A program made the position numbers and the translations under genes. The notes beneath the pieces were generated by a model, which had not been told where the DNA came from, searched no databases, and was given only the letters and a program-made list of their open reading frames with translations. Shown piece after piece: positions 11,690 through 22,365 of a stretch of DNA of 64,000 nt. The DNA comes from Ariolimax columbianus (taxonomy: Eukaryota > Mollusca > Gastropoda > Stylommatophora > Arionidae), in the NCBI GenBank assembly GCA_036924085.1, contig JAVGWX010000002.1:152024071-152088070 (forward strand), in the 5' to 3' direction. The first letter of the stretch is position 1. Every line of letters starts with the position of its first letter.

Positions 11690-12959
11690 ATTGGTCAAAG
11701 GTAGTTTAGGAACTGATAATGATGTTGATGAACAACGCAGTTTCTTCCTCTCTCTAATCCGGATACAGCCCAAGTGACATCATCAAGACATACCAGTATT
11801 CTGGTGTCGTTAGCATCGGGGGCGATTAGCAACCAACATTCTAAGAACCAGATAGCCAGTGACGACACAAAAGCGAAGTAACTCGGATGTTTTCATTGAG
11901 AAGATTGTATGTGTTCGCTCTTGACCCTAGTAACTCAGGTTTGGCCTTGATCAGTTCGAGCCGCGAACAAGTGGTTCACTTCTTTTGGGCGAAAATGCGT
12001 AGCGCAGATAACGCCCTGGGGATGACGTTCGCTTTGATCCTCTTCTAATCTGAAGTGATTGTAAATTAATGTAGAGGTTCGGAAAAAGGAATTGCTTGGA
12101 CGCGTGAAACTGGCCGGAAAGCAGATTCTATATTTGTGTACACTAGTGTCCTTTTCATTTTCCTGGTCATGCCAGCAGAAACAGGTGGAATCACGCAGAA
12201 GTAACAATTATTTGCGTGATTTCGTGGCTCTCTGCGAAAAAATAAGAACAGCAAATGACATTGAGACTAGTTCGCTTTCAGCCCTTTCAGAATATGGCTT
12301 GTACACAAAATGCAGCGTATGTGTGTGGTCCATGTCTTGTCCTGGTCGCAATCTTGTAACCGAAAAAAGGTTATACGTTATTTACATTTGTGAAGTAATG
12401 ACCATTTTCTGGCTCAAAACAGCTCCTTCCCTTAAACTGTAACAAACGTTCTCTGAGAAGAATTACTAGACATCACTATTGCTGACTTACAACTGCATGT
12501 ATTTCTCGTATTCTACTTCTTCTGAGATGATCAATGAGAGTCACACACATGTCTTGCTTACTCTACTAGTCCTCATTCCAACTAACAAATGCATCATTGT
12601 TTTCTGCGATCGCAACTTAGCGATTTCCTGACACAACTACAGTGCATCAGAAAATGGTGCAAAACAGTCATGCGTGGTGCAATATGTAGACAGAAATACA
12701 TCATTATGAAATGCGTATGTGTGTACCCACTTTGGACTGATTCGTTTATACACAACATATATTTTTTCTCCAAAACAAGAGCATGTATACATGTGATATT
12801 TCTATTTCAGTGTTTAAAACCAATACATTAGTCCAGATTTAATTGTTAAGTTTAAAAGGCAATTGCATGTTGTGCACTGTCATAGATTAGTCGTATTTTT
12901 TTCATTTATGTTTTAAATTGTCTTTGCTTAACATGGAATACAGACAAATGAGATACTGA
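11690..12959. other. No gene recognised
   Basis: Both strands have open frames up to 116 codons, none with a family motif. No tandem repeat is present. Confidence 0.4.
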
Positions 12960-13110
12960 TTGCTGATAGGCTAAAGTCTCAGAGTTTAAGAAGACCAGCC
13001 ACACCATGCGATGCTGCAAATTGTCCTGATTTCTCTTGCACACACTGTGGAAGATGTTTTCTGCCCGTATTGATCTTACGAGTCACATTCGTTACCGTCA
13101 CGAACTGTAG
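12960..13110 (+). pseudogene. Orphan C2H2 zinc finger, probable C-terminal end of a LINE
   Basis: A plus-strand reading CTHCGRCF is followed, after a frame change of two bases, by ARIDLTSHIRYRHEL and a stop. Together they form one C2H2 finger (C-x2-C ... H-x4-H). A single terminal finger with a RIxLxSHxR core directly before the stop is common at the end of some LINE reverse-transcriptase ORFs. No polymerase was recognised upstream, so the assignment is inferred. A real host zinc-finger exon is less likely because of the frameshift. Confidence 0.45.
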
Positions 13111-13711
13111 TTGCATACCTTTGCAAAGCACAATTACTATCGTCTGACAAGACGGAAAGAGCTAATGGGGGCTTAAGACCATTCTGTTGTAATCTAGATT
13201 ATTAAATTGTGTATGTATGTGTGCCTTTATCTAGCTGACGTATTCGTGGAAATGTATCGAACACTCATACATGATAGAGATAAACTACATGAGTGAATGT
13301 CTGTGCGTACCAGAAACCATAGCGTCTCGGCTTGAATAATTTTCTATGTCGGATACGCTAGTACGGCGCTAATAGGTAACGCTGTTTACATTACATGTGC
13401 AAAGTATCTTGCTAATCGAATTGTATTGTTGTGATAACCACAAGCGAATCAGATCGAATGCCCTGGTAGCTTACATCGGATTGTATCTGTAATGTTTTTG
13501 TGTTTTGTGGTAAATTTATGTATGTGTTTAACATAGTTTTAATTTGTTTGAGATGTGTTGAAGACAGTTTTAAATTGTTTGACGTGTTTAACATAGTTTT
13601 AATTTTGGAACCGATTTTCTTCTTGGTACATATACACGAATTGGACAATGCTATCGGATCCATGATTAAAATCCACGTATTACACACAACTATGCAGGAG
13701 TGTCTGATGTA
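13111..13711. other. No gene recognised
   Basis: AT-rich. The block CATAGTTTTAATT recurs at 13532 and 13591, within short repeats around 13495-13610. No coding family was seen. Confidence 0.45.
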
Positions 13712-14545
13712 AAGCTGAAGTGGATATATTGAGATGGGATTTAGATAAATATCGAAAATGCTATGTGAGCTAGCAAATGGAGTTACATTTAGATAAATGT
13801 ACAGTCATCCACATTGGTAGATCCGATTTGGAAAATAGTTACAAAATGGGCGAGACCAATATTGTAAAGATAGAAAAGGAGAGGAACCTAAAGGTTTTAA
13901 AAGATCATACAGGTAAAGTTACTGAGTAAGTCCAGGCAACAGTGAAAAAGGCAAATGCAATGTCAGGTTTGATGAAAAGAAATGTTAAGCACAGGAGACA
14001 TGAAGAGATAGTCAAACTGCTTAAATCATTAGTTAGACCTAGATCAGAGTACTGTGTACAGGTGTGGAGTCCTTATCGTAGAAGGGACATAAACATGATG
14101 GACAGGATACAAAAAAGAGCGACACAGCTGATAGGTGGATTCCGGAATTACAATTATAAGGAACGACTCAGAATAACCGGTCTACATTGTCTAGAAATGA
14201 TAAGAATTCGATCTGATAAAAAATAAAAGGAACAGATAAATTAGAATATAACAAGTTTTTTTTTTATCCCAAAAAAACAACCACTTACAAGAACATGTGG
14301 GCATAGCTATAAATAAACTAAAGAAATGTCTAGATCAAATATTCGTGTGGAAAATGCTTGAAATGCATTGCACCAGTAAGTAGTGGAGGCAGGGACATTT
14401 AATGCATCTAAGATTCGATTGGATGCGCATAACTTTTAGAACAAGGAAATGTCAATAGAACTGTTTACAGAATATAAATGTAAACAGACTCTGTAAAGTC
14501 TGCTAAACCAGTATAACGATGTCAAGTTAAGTGAACTTGTTTGAG
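13712..14545 (+). pseudogene. CR1-like LINE, 5'-truncated copy
   Basis: The plus strand matches the minus-strand element at 41286-43310 collinearly, from AAGTGGATATATTGA in the polymerase thumb to the shared 3' end CTAAACCAGTATAA...GTTAAGTGAA. Encoded landmarks are VDKCTVIHIGRS-like text near 13795 and an intact 94-codon piece with LKSLVRPRSEYCVQVWSPY and RATQLIGGFRNYNYKERL at 13942-14226. Polymerase motifs A to C are absent because of truncation. A stop near 13926 and a shift after 14226 break the frame. The family resembles CR1-group LINEs, a statement from motif style only. Confidence 0.88.
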
Positions 14546-14871
14546 ATGTGTTGGTGTAGGGCCCGTTGTATTCATGTTTACCGGATGGCAGTTTACAGTC
14601 ATAATCTGACACGGACGTCATGTCTTATCAGGAGGAAGATCTTCTCGACAATGCACGCAAATTTGTGTCTGAATGATGCATTTATTGAGATAAGTCACGC
14701 GCTTTGATATCACCAGAAAATATGTGCAAGCAATTAAAAGAGATGTGCTATCACCAATAATTCCCCCAAATAAGATACATAATTCTAGAGCGCCAACACT
14801 ACTTTTTGAAGATCAAAATAGGAAAGACGTAATAATGTGAGGAGTTTTATATTTTTCAACAGTTAAGGGGC
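14546..14871. other. No gene recognised
   Basis: AT-rich sequence between the CR1-like copy and the ATC microsatellite. No feature was seen. Confidence 0.45.
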
Positions 14872-14966
14872 ATTATCATCATCATCATCATCATTATCAT
14901 CATTATCATCATCATCATCATCATTATCATCATTATCATCATCATCATCATCATTATCATCATCAA
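14872..14966. repeat. (ATC/ATT)n microsatellite
   Basis: About 95 bases of CATCATCATCATTATCAT repeats, with the ATT variant at regular places, giving a higher-order unit of 33 bases. Confidence 0.95.
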
Positions 14967-15089
14967 TATTATAAACCTTGTCGGTGCAGCTGTTTGAGAA
15001 TAGGTCCAGGACTGCATTTGGTTAGCCTATAACCTATAACATAATGGAATCCTGAGTCTTGATTTCAGCTCCTATCTTAAGAAAATGCA

Positions 15090-15540
15090 AAGACATGTTT
15101 AGAAAGTTCAGCTCACATAATCATCTTGAATTCTAAGGTCAAGTCAATCCTGGCGTATGGTTCCGAGACAGTGGCAATAACGATGACCGCAACACAAGAG
15201 ATTGAAGCCATCATCATTTGTTGCGTGTACCACATTGGGGGATTCCAACCGTACTGAAATGGAACTGTGACAATATGCCAGACAGATGATGGAGAAGGCA
15301 CCTGCGTTATATAGAACACAAATGCTGAGAAAATAAGTCAGTTTATGTTTTTGAACTCTTATGGCAAAAGAATTACGAGGGGAAGAACTAAACAACAATG
15401 CAGACGAGAGCTTGAAAACAAACATAAAGACATGCACATATCTGAAGTTGCTGGCTCATCACATGATGGCCAGAAACGTATTTGTTGAGCGATTATGATC
15501 CGCAGAGAGCTGACATGGTTTTACGATGTATGTATTGATT
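15090..15540 (+). pseudogene. Decayed 3' end of another LINE polyprotein
   Basis: The plus strand reads VKSILAYGSETVAIT, then further on KRITRGRTKQQCRRELENKH followed by KDMHISEVAGSSHDGQKR. The order YGSE(T), a small basic linker and a final helix before Q-K-R matches the tails of EN/RT-type LINE proteins. Stops and frame changes are frequent. The family could not be determined, and it does not obviously match the other three LINE groups here. Confidence 0.5.
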
Positions 15541-15570
15541 GATCGAATCCATTAGTTTGCAGTTCATTGT

Positions 15571-15775
15571 TAGTATCAATGGTGTTTACAGTGAAATGGT
15601 GTTTTCAGTACCAATGGTGTTTACAGTGAAATGGTGTTTTCAGTATCAATGGTGTTTACAGTGAAATGGTGTTTTCCGTATCAATGGTGTTTACAGTGAA
15701 ATGGTGTTTTCAGTAGCAATGGTGTTTACAGTGAAATGGTGTTTTCAGTACCAATGGTGTTTACAGTGAAATGGT
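15571..15775. repeat. Minisatellite, 35-bp unit, 6 copies
   Basis: The unit AGTATCAATGGTGTTTACAG plus TGAAATGGTGTTTTC repeats about six times, with TAC/TAG variants of the TAT triplet. It is unrelated in sequence to the other 35-bp arrays at 11096 and 24893. Confidence 0.94.
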
Positions 15776-16511
15776 GAGTTGTCGCTGATCTCAACTCCTG
15801 GTAATCTGTATCTGATGTGCCGTTCTCTTGTTTTACTTCGTCACTATCAACGTCGGGGCCATAGTTCATGATCCACTCATTTCCAAGTAAACCCGTATGT
15901 GCTGTGATATTATTTCCAATTCTTTCCACCGAATCCCCGTTTTTGTAGTGTGTATCCTACCCGCCCGACCTTCATCCCAATGCATGTTCCTCCTACAGGT
16001 CTCCTTTCGCTTAGAACGCTGTCGAGTCACTGGAATCGTTCCCATGGATTTCTTTCTAAAGACCTGTGATCTCTAAATGTGAGTTTAATTATCTTGCATA
16101 GTCTCTTCGTTTTCATGAGTGACGTAATTATAACTGCATAAAGAGGTAGAAATTGCAAGTGAGAATCACTTATCAATTTGCTTTGCCGCGTATTTAGTTC
16201 AGAAACGTAACATTTAAAACCTGCATTTGAATAAGTTAGTCACTGCATAATGAAAAGTGTAACATATGCCTACATTAATTATCAGTTTATTGATAATTTG
16301 CTGCTATACTCGAAGAAACTGTACTTATGTTATCGCTTTTCTGACTAATAACATGGCATCGATCTGCACACAATGTTAGTTGTTGTTCAAATCCATGCAA
16401 ATTATAACATGTAAATAGCTTTGGAGGAAAACATAGTTTTCATTAGTTTAGTTTAGTCGAAGAATCAACGTCATTGCACACATTTTAACTCATAAGTGAT
16501 GTGTTCCTTTC
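15776..16511. other. No gene recognised
   Basis: No coding family or repeat was seen. A 67-codon minus-strand frame at 15726-15929 overlaps the minisatellite and is not credible as a gene. Confidence 0.45.
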
Positions 16512-16825
16512 CATATTTGTTGTTGTTGAGAATCACATCCCAATGCACGAACCTAGTACGACTGGCCAGGATCCCGTAACAGATCGGCCAGATTGTTAAC
16601 ATCATTTTGAATTTTGCCCGAGCAGCGGTCTACCCTTTTCGATTTCCAACTGCCGAGGGATTTTTAACGAACGCGACACTGTACATGGGCGTCCGATCTC
16701 TACAACCTAGAGATCCGGGGAAATCACATAGAGATCACGAGACCTAATCCTGGTCTTCACCGTGATTTGAACCCGCGACCTCCAGCACCCGAAGCCGACG
16801 TCTTTCATCGAGATTACTTAGTGGT
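16512..16825 (-). mobile_element. tRNA-derived SINE, family A
   Basis: On the minus strand a Pol III-like head near 16825 carries a B box GCGGGTTCAAATCACGGTG. A conserved body follows (GATCTCTAGGTTGTAGAGAT, CGGCAGTTGGAAATCGAAAA) and then a (CAA)n-type tail beside 16512. The B-box region and the GGCAGTTGGAAATCGAAAA block recur in the same order in the copy at 21290-21965. SINEs borrow LINE machinery; the partner LINE is not determined here. Confidence 0.8.
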
Positions 16826-17261
16826 TTTCAGTAATTTCGTTTAGTATCTGACACTCACAGATGTGGTTATCATATCTTTAGTGTGGGTGTGTATACACGT
16901 AGCAGCCTTGTGGTTGAGTCAGGTTCACTTGACCTATTTTATTAGATTTCCTAGCTGACTTAATAGTTTCTTATTTGAATTCTACTGTTGTTGTTTTTGT
17001 TAAAGTTATTGTTGTCTGGTGCAATTTCTACTCATTGCACAGTCTTAACGATGCATGTTATAGTTTATTCTGCAATACCCCGATTCGCATTGAAGGAGGT
17101 GGGCGGTTGTAATAATGAATGTAGTGTAATGCGGGACGTCTCAATAGTAGGCTGACCAATATGGGGATAACCGTTTTGATCCACGTTTAGGTGTTTCGAC
17201 TTTTGATCCGTAGCCTTTTCAATAAAACACTTTTTGTAAGCAAAATGTAGCCATGATAAGT
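16826..17261. other. No gene recognised
   Basis: AT-rich, no coding family seen. It passes gradually into the diverged 40-bp array. Confidence 0.4.
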
Positions 17262-18180
17262 ATAATTTACCTGAGTCTCATGTGAGTCTGACCTCCAATC
17301 TATGTTTCACCTAATGCAAAAGTAGGTCTGGGCTGCCATTAATGTTTCACCTGAGGCTAAAGTAAGTCTGGGCCCCTGTCAATGTTTAACCAGAGACTGG
17401 CTTGCCTAGGTTCCCATCTATGATTCACCTGAGACTGTAGAAAGTCTGAGGTACATCAATGTTTCATCTGAGGCTGATATGAGTCTAGGCTGCCATCAAT
17501 GTCTGACCTGATGCTGGAATAACTATGGGCTTCCATCTATGTTTCAACTAAGAATGTAATAAATTTGGGCTCCCTTTAATGTTTCACCCGAGGGTGATGC
17601 GATTCTAGGCTCCCATTAAGATTTAATTTGAGGCTGATGGAGTGACCTCTAATCATTGTTTTACTCGAGGCTGGTGCGAGCACAAACTCGCATCAATGGT
17701 TCACAAGAAGCTGATGCAAGGCTGAGATCCCGTCAATGTCTCACCTGAGGCTTACGTAAGTCTGGGCTGTCATCAATGTCTCTCCTGAGGCTTAAGTAAG
17801 TTTCGGCTGCCATTAATATCTCACCTGAGGCTTAAGAAAGTCTGAGCTGACATCAAAATCTCACCTGAGGATCTGCCATCAATGTCTCACCTGTGGCTTA
17901 AGTAAGTGTGAGTTGTTTCAATGTCTCACCTGAGACTGGAGTGAATATGGGCAGCCTTCAATGCCTCACCTTAGACTTAAGTAAGTCTGGGCTATCATAA
18001 ATGCCTCTCCTGAGGCTTAAGTAAAGTCGGGCTGCCATCAATGCCTCTCCTGAGGCTGGAGTGAGTCCCGGCTGCCATCAATGTCTCTCCTGAGGCTGGA
18101 GAGTCCGAACTTCCATCAATGTTTCATCTGAGCTTGATGCGAGTCTGAACTACCATAAATGTTTCACCCGAGGAACACAC
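17262..18180. repeat. Old minisatellite, about 40-bp unit, roughly 22 copies
   Basis: The consensus GTCTGGGCTGCCATCAATGT plus CTCACCTGAGGCTTAAGTAA recurs through the interval with many substitutions, truncations and indels. Central copies (17700-18110) are closest to each other and the flanks are most decayed, as expected for homogenisation in the middle of an array. Confidence 0.9.
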
Positions 18181-20094
18181 AACTCAAATCACACAATATG
18201 TATAATGTTGTCGTTTGTTATACTATCTCTCGTTGTGATATTGGGTAGATTATGTTACCAGCTACAGCGATGGAAATAATAAGCTCACTGTACCTACCTG
18301 CATGCTACAAATGGTGACTAAAGAGAGCTGTGCATGGGACTAGCAACTTCATCGCGTACAAAATATTGCAACATTAACATCATGCATTAAACAGCATTAA
18401 CAGTGCTTTGTCGTAGGATTCCTAGTGACATTATACGGTGTAATAATAGCGTTATTCTCAGTCTATGTCTAATAGAGGCGCAAAGAATAAAAATTAGACA
18501 AAGAAGAGGAAGAAGAAAGGACGAAAAAGAAAAAAAAAGAAGAAGAAATTAGAAGAAGAAGAATACCTACAGTTAATTGAATGAAATCACTTACAATTCA
18601 AAAGAAAGTATATCAATGACGAAACAATAAAGGGATTGCTGTAAAATAGGTTAAATAAAAACAATTGTAAATACCGCTTGTTGTACATTTAGCGCTTGAT
18701 TAGCAGAGTGAATTACATTCCTTGATTGATACGAAAATGTATCCATTTAATGCACTACAACGAAATCATCCCCTATATCCAATTATAACTTGTTACTTAA
18801 CTAACCGTTACAGAATGAATAACTACTCAGAAAAAAATATGGTTTCTAACAATATATAAGCACAAGCTGTTTCCTTTATGGCAAAACATATGCTTTTTTT
18901 TTTTTTTTTTGCTTAGATATTTGCCTCACTAGTTTCTACTGGCGGAGGCGCGCCATTTTCCACCCCAGACCGTAGTCCATTGAGCGATATCAGGACGCAT
19001 AAACCAGTGCTTGGATGCATGTGTGCGTCTGTATGTACCTATGCTAGGATTGTGCGCCCTCAGAAGCTAGCCCAACCAAAGTGCAATGGAAGGGCCTCAC
19101 CATGAGGGCGTGTGTGAAAGTTGTGCAAGAGTGTGACTGTAGGACAGAGTCAAATGAAACAGAGTGAGGTGAGAAGAGAGAGAAGGGAAGAGTGGCCTCC
19201 CCTCCTTGGTCAAAACGAAATTATAACACATTTTATACTATCGAAAAGGCAAGAAATTAAAATTGCATGGGAATTAAAACCGTGGCATATGACTGCCAAA
19301 TATGGAACGCACGAAAAGCACATCCATGAGACTTGGAGATGCTCAACGATGGCATGCATGCTCAAGTCCGAAGTGCTAAATTGTGGCTCTACAACGCTTC
19401 TAGCGATGAGACAGAGATGTTTCAACATGGTACTTCAGGATACAACATCGAACTGAATTGAAACAAGATTTAACTGCATTGCACTTCACATGCCTGATTA
19501 TATATCAGGATTGCAGAGAGAGTAAATTATAATTAGTCCAGTTGCAGCCACTGCTGTCGAGGATGAAGTGTTGTCCCGGGTATCGTTTTAATTTAAGGTG
19601 TCCTGAACAATGCCCTTCCTCAATTCATGGAAATAATATGTTTGATATGTTAGAAAAAAAAAACAGAAAGCACAACTCAAACAGAAGGTGGCACATGTCC
19701 CGAAAAATTGTGTTTTTAATGATAGAAATGGTTTTAGAAATAATGTGTGTGTGAAAGACACGTACTATGATGAAGCAGAATAAGATGTCTCCAAACCCTG
19801 TTGCGGAATGGGACGTTATAAAATGGGTAACGATAACACACAAACGTGGGCCATTGTAAGGAGATCAAACAGTATCACTTGTGTCATTTTCTTATGCCGA
19901 CTACACGAGAGAGGCAGAGTGACAGTATCGTCTTCTGTGGTACCGATAGAAGGCTATGCCACCGCCAAGAATTTGAGAGAAATTGATTCGTTCTTTTAAA
20001 AGAAACAAATGTAGGATGACCAAGTGAGCGTGTGGTAGATAGTAAAATGTGTGAACTGAAATCTATGTGTCTATTTGAGATCTAAAGGCAAAGA
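18181..20094. other. Mixed low-complexity and unassigned sequence
   Basis: This holds a GAA-rich tract (about 18489-18557), an uninterrupted run of T at about 18895-18910, and a GC-richer block at 18940-19115 with no recognised identity. A 111-codon plus-strand frame at 19121-19456 shows no known motif. Confidence 0.45.
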
Positions 20095-20332
20095 AAAGGA
20101 AGAAGAGGAAAAAAAATAAGAAGAAACACAATTAATAATACTAACAGCAATAATAATAATAATCAGAAGAAGAAAAACAAAGAAGAGGACGAGAATGAGG
20201 AGGAGGGAGAAGGCGAAGAAGAAGAGGAAGAAGAAGAGGAAGAAAAAGAAGACGGAGAGGATGTGAAAGAAAGAAAGTTAGGAAGAAGATGACGAAGAAG
20301 AATGTGAAACGACGAAGAAGAATGTGAAACCA
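20095..20332. repeat. Purine-rich (GAA/GAG)n tract
   Basis: Almost only A and G on the plus strand. GACGAAGAAGAATGTGAAAC is directly duplicated at about 20291-20330. Serine-rich minus-strand open frames here are artefacts. Confidence 0.85.
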
Positions 20333-21289
20333 AATATTGACTAATAACCATCAAAGTAGTGTAACAACCACAAAATATCGAATTGATACAAATAACTATC
20401 TTGGAGACAAATTGGTCAAGCTCAAGAAAGATGCAAATTAGGGGAAAATGTCAGGGCCTCACCGTGTAATAAAGGTTGCCCTGACTTGTATCAAGGCTAA
20501 TGCGAGTAATGAAAAGTAGTTCGCACTGGTTAATACAGGCCATTATTCCTCTAACGACGTACTTTGTTGAAGCTCATTGAGCAGCAATCTCCTGAGAGTA
20601 TTAATTTCCGTAGATAGAAAGTAGTTCTAGAATGGCAGAAGGATATTCTGAATATGTATGAAATTGTAGATAGAATTGTAAATCAGTTAACACCAATCCT
20701 GTGGTTGCCTAGTAGCGTTTTTTCGATTATTTCCTCCCAAAATCATAGAGGATTTTAAGCATGTCAGTATCGACTATATCCGTCTGTTACAGGGCTCAAA
20801 ATTGGAGTAAAAAAGACTGCTGTAACATGCCAGGCATGCTGTAAGAGGTCATTGGGGACAACGGAACGGCCATCCCATCCTGGATAAACACTATCTATGA
20901 CATAATAAAAAGAGGACATTAACACTGATTGCTAGAACACACAATCGAATCACGCATGTGCAGTCAGTGAGCATCGCATGCGCTTGATGTTATGGGAACT
21001 TACGTGGTCTCGTCCTTGTCACCTTGGAGCGCTTCACACACCCTCTGTAAGCATGCCAATCAAGTGCTAGTTTCTTCATTTATGTCCAACTTCTTTTGTT
21101 TCTTGTTCTTGCATCTGCTTCTAAATTAATTTTATGTGGATTCTTTGTACTTTCTTCGTATCTTTTGCTTGAAGGTTTGTGGAGTGGACAGAGATTGTCT
21201 GGTAATACTGCCCTTAAGCATTGTAAATTACGGCCTTTTCTGCGAAATGTTTTTGCTAAGATTAACTGTTTCACCTGCCTTTGTTCTGT
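20333..21289. other. No gene recognised; short palindromic repeat copy
   Basis: A short palindrome-bearing block TGTAACATGCCAGGCATGCT at 20821-20840, followed by GTAAGAG, recurs in diverged form at 44362. Otherwise nothing recognisable was found. Confidence 0.4.
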
Positions 21290-21455
21290 TCTTCACCATG
21301 CGATGACTCAGTGGTCTCATGTAAGGTGTCTTCCTCGGGTCCTGGAGGTCGTGCGCTCGAATAACGGTGAAGAATGGAATTTTGTTCACGTGGATCTTTT
21401 GGTAAAAATTACCCTGATCTCTCGGTAGTGAGATCGAACTCCCGTGTTTAGTGTC

Positions 21456-21468
21456 GAGCACGTTATAC
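21456..21468. repeat. Target-site duplication, left copy (13 bp)
   Basis: GAGCACGTTATAC lies beside the TTCCTCTTGTTCTTCTTC end of the LINE fragment and recurs exactly at 21736-21748. Confidence 0.92.
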
Positions 21469-21735
21469 TTCCTCTTGTTCTTCTTCTTCTTCGTACGCTG
21501 TCAGACGTCAACTTAAATTTGTTCGAAGAAAGCAGCTGTCATCATGAGGCTGTCGACACTGCCATAGAGCTTGTATAGTTTTGCCACTGGTGATAGCCAC
21601 ATATGCTTTCTCTGGGCCTCGTATGTCGGGCAATTTTTCAGCAAATGTTCAGCGGTCATTTCCCCTGTACCACAGGTGCATTCGTCAGTGCCACTTATCT
21701 TCAGTTTATTGAATATATGGTACCTCAGTCTGTTG
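21469..21735 (-). mobile_element. I/Nimb-like LINE, 267-bp 3' fragment nested in a SINE
   Basis: On the minus strand this is only the last part of the element: a decayed C-terminal Cys/His tail and the (GAA)n tail. It is collinear with 8880-9130 and 55045-55300 but much more diverged, so it is an older insertion. Exact 13-bp repeats bound it and it sits inside a SINE. Confidence 0.9.
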
Positions 21736-21748
21736 GAGCACGTTATAC
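21736..21748. repeat. Target-site duplication, right copy (13 bp)
   Basis: Exact repeat of 21456-21468; the SINE body continues directly after it. Confidence 0.92.
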
Positions 21749-21965
21749 ATTTTTTGGCAGTTGGAAATCGAAAAGAGTAGGCTTAATGGCCGCTACCCGG
21801 TCAAAACTCAAGTTAAAAATTTACCTGTTCACCTTTCTCCTGGTGGTTAGTTTAGAGCAGATAAAGATGGCGCCTAACTGACTACGGCTCTACCTTGCCC
21901 TAGTGTTTTAATCAATTAAGAAGGACTCGCACATCGAATAAACCACCCTCAAAGAAAACTCGTTG

Positions 21966-22025
21966 TATACATATTATGTAGAGTCTTCTAAACCAGTATA
22001 AATAAATTCGTTAAGTTAAGTTATG
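21966..22025 (+). mobile_element. CR1-like LINE 3'-end fragment
   Basis: GTTGTATACA, then GTCTTCTAAACCAGTATAAA and a GTTAAGTTAAG end match the 3' untranslated end of the CR1-like element at 41286-43310 (minus strand). Only about 60 bases remain, directly after the SINE. Confidence 0.7.
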
Positions 22026-22365
22026 CGATTTCGGTTGTAACTTTGTCAAGCCACTGTAAGACCATAATTATTCTCAGAGATGGGCTGATTACGGTCTGCA
22101 ATCTCTTAAAACTGCGTGTGTTCGGCTGCCATGTTTCCGCTACAGATATACATATGCACTTCACATTGGTATGCACCCTAATAACTGTTTAGTTCATTGT
22201 GGATTTAAACATGACAAATGTCATTCTGGCCTTTTATGATCTGGCGTTTGCATCCACCTATGAACATGCCCATGCTCTCTAGGTGTATAAAGCCCTATAT
22301 TTACTTCATTGGTGGTCCACTTAATTTGACACAAGCCGTCACGTTGTCCACAATTAGTGTTAAAA

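Larger units (their letters stand above)
21290..21965 (+). mobile_element. tRNA-derived SINE, family A, split by a LINE insertion
   Basis: The head at about 21298-21375 has an A-box-like GACTCAGTGGTCTCATG and a decayed B-box region (GGAGGTCGTGCGCTCGAATA, then ACGGTG). The body reads GTGTCGAGCACGTTATAC, is interrupted at 21469-21735 by an I/Nimb-like fragment, and resumes with ATTTTTTGGCAGTTGGAAAT. Joined across the 13-bp duplication, the order matches the SINE at 16512-16825. The 3' part (AGATGGCGCCTAACTGACTA, then GGACTCGCACATC) is not shared with that copy but resembles 45890-45975, so two tail variants may exist. Confidence 0.8.

Noticed and set aside
20163..20354. Serine/phenylalanine-rich minus-strand frame
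   Set aside because: Falls in a purine-rich low-complexity tract.
20800..20930. Possible reverse-transcriptase fragment (PSWINTIYDIIKRGH-like text)
   Set aside because: Too short and no flanking LINE motifs in order.
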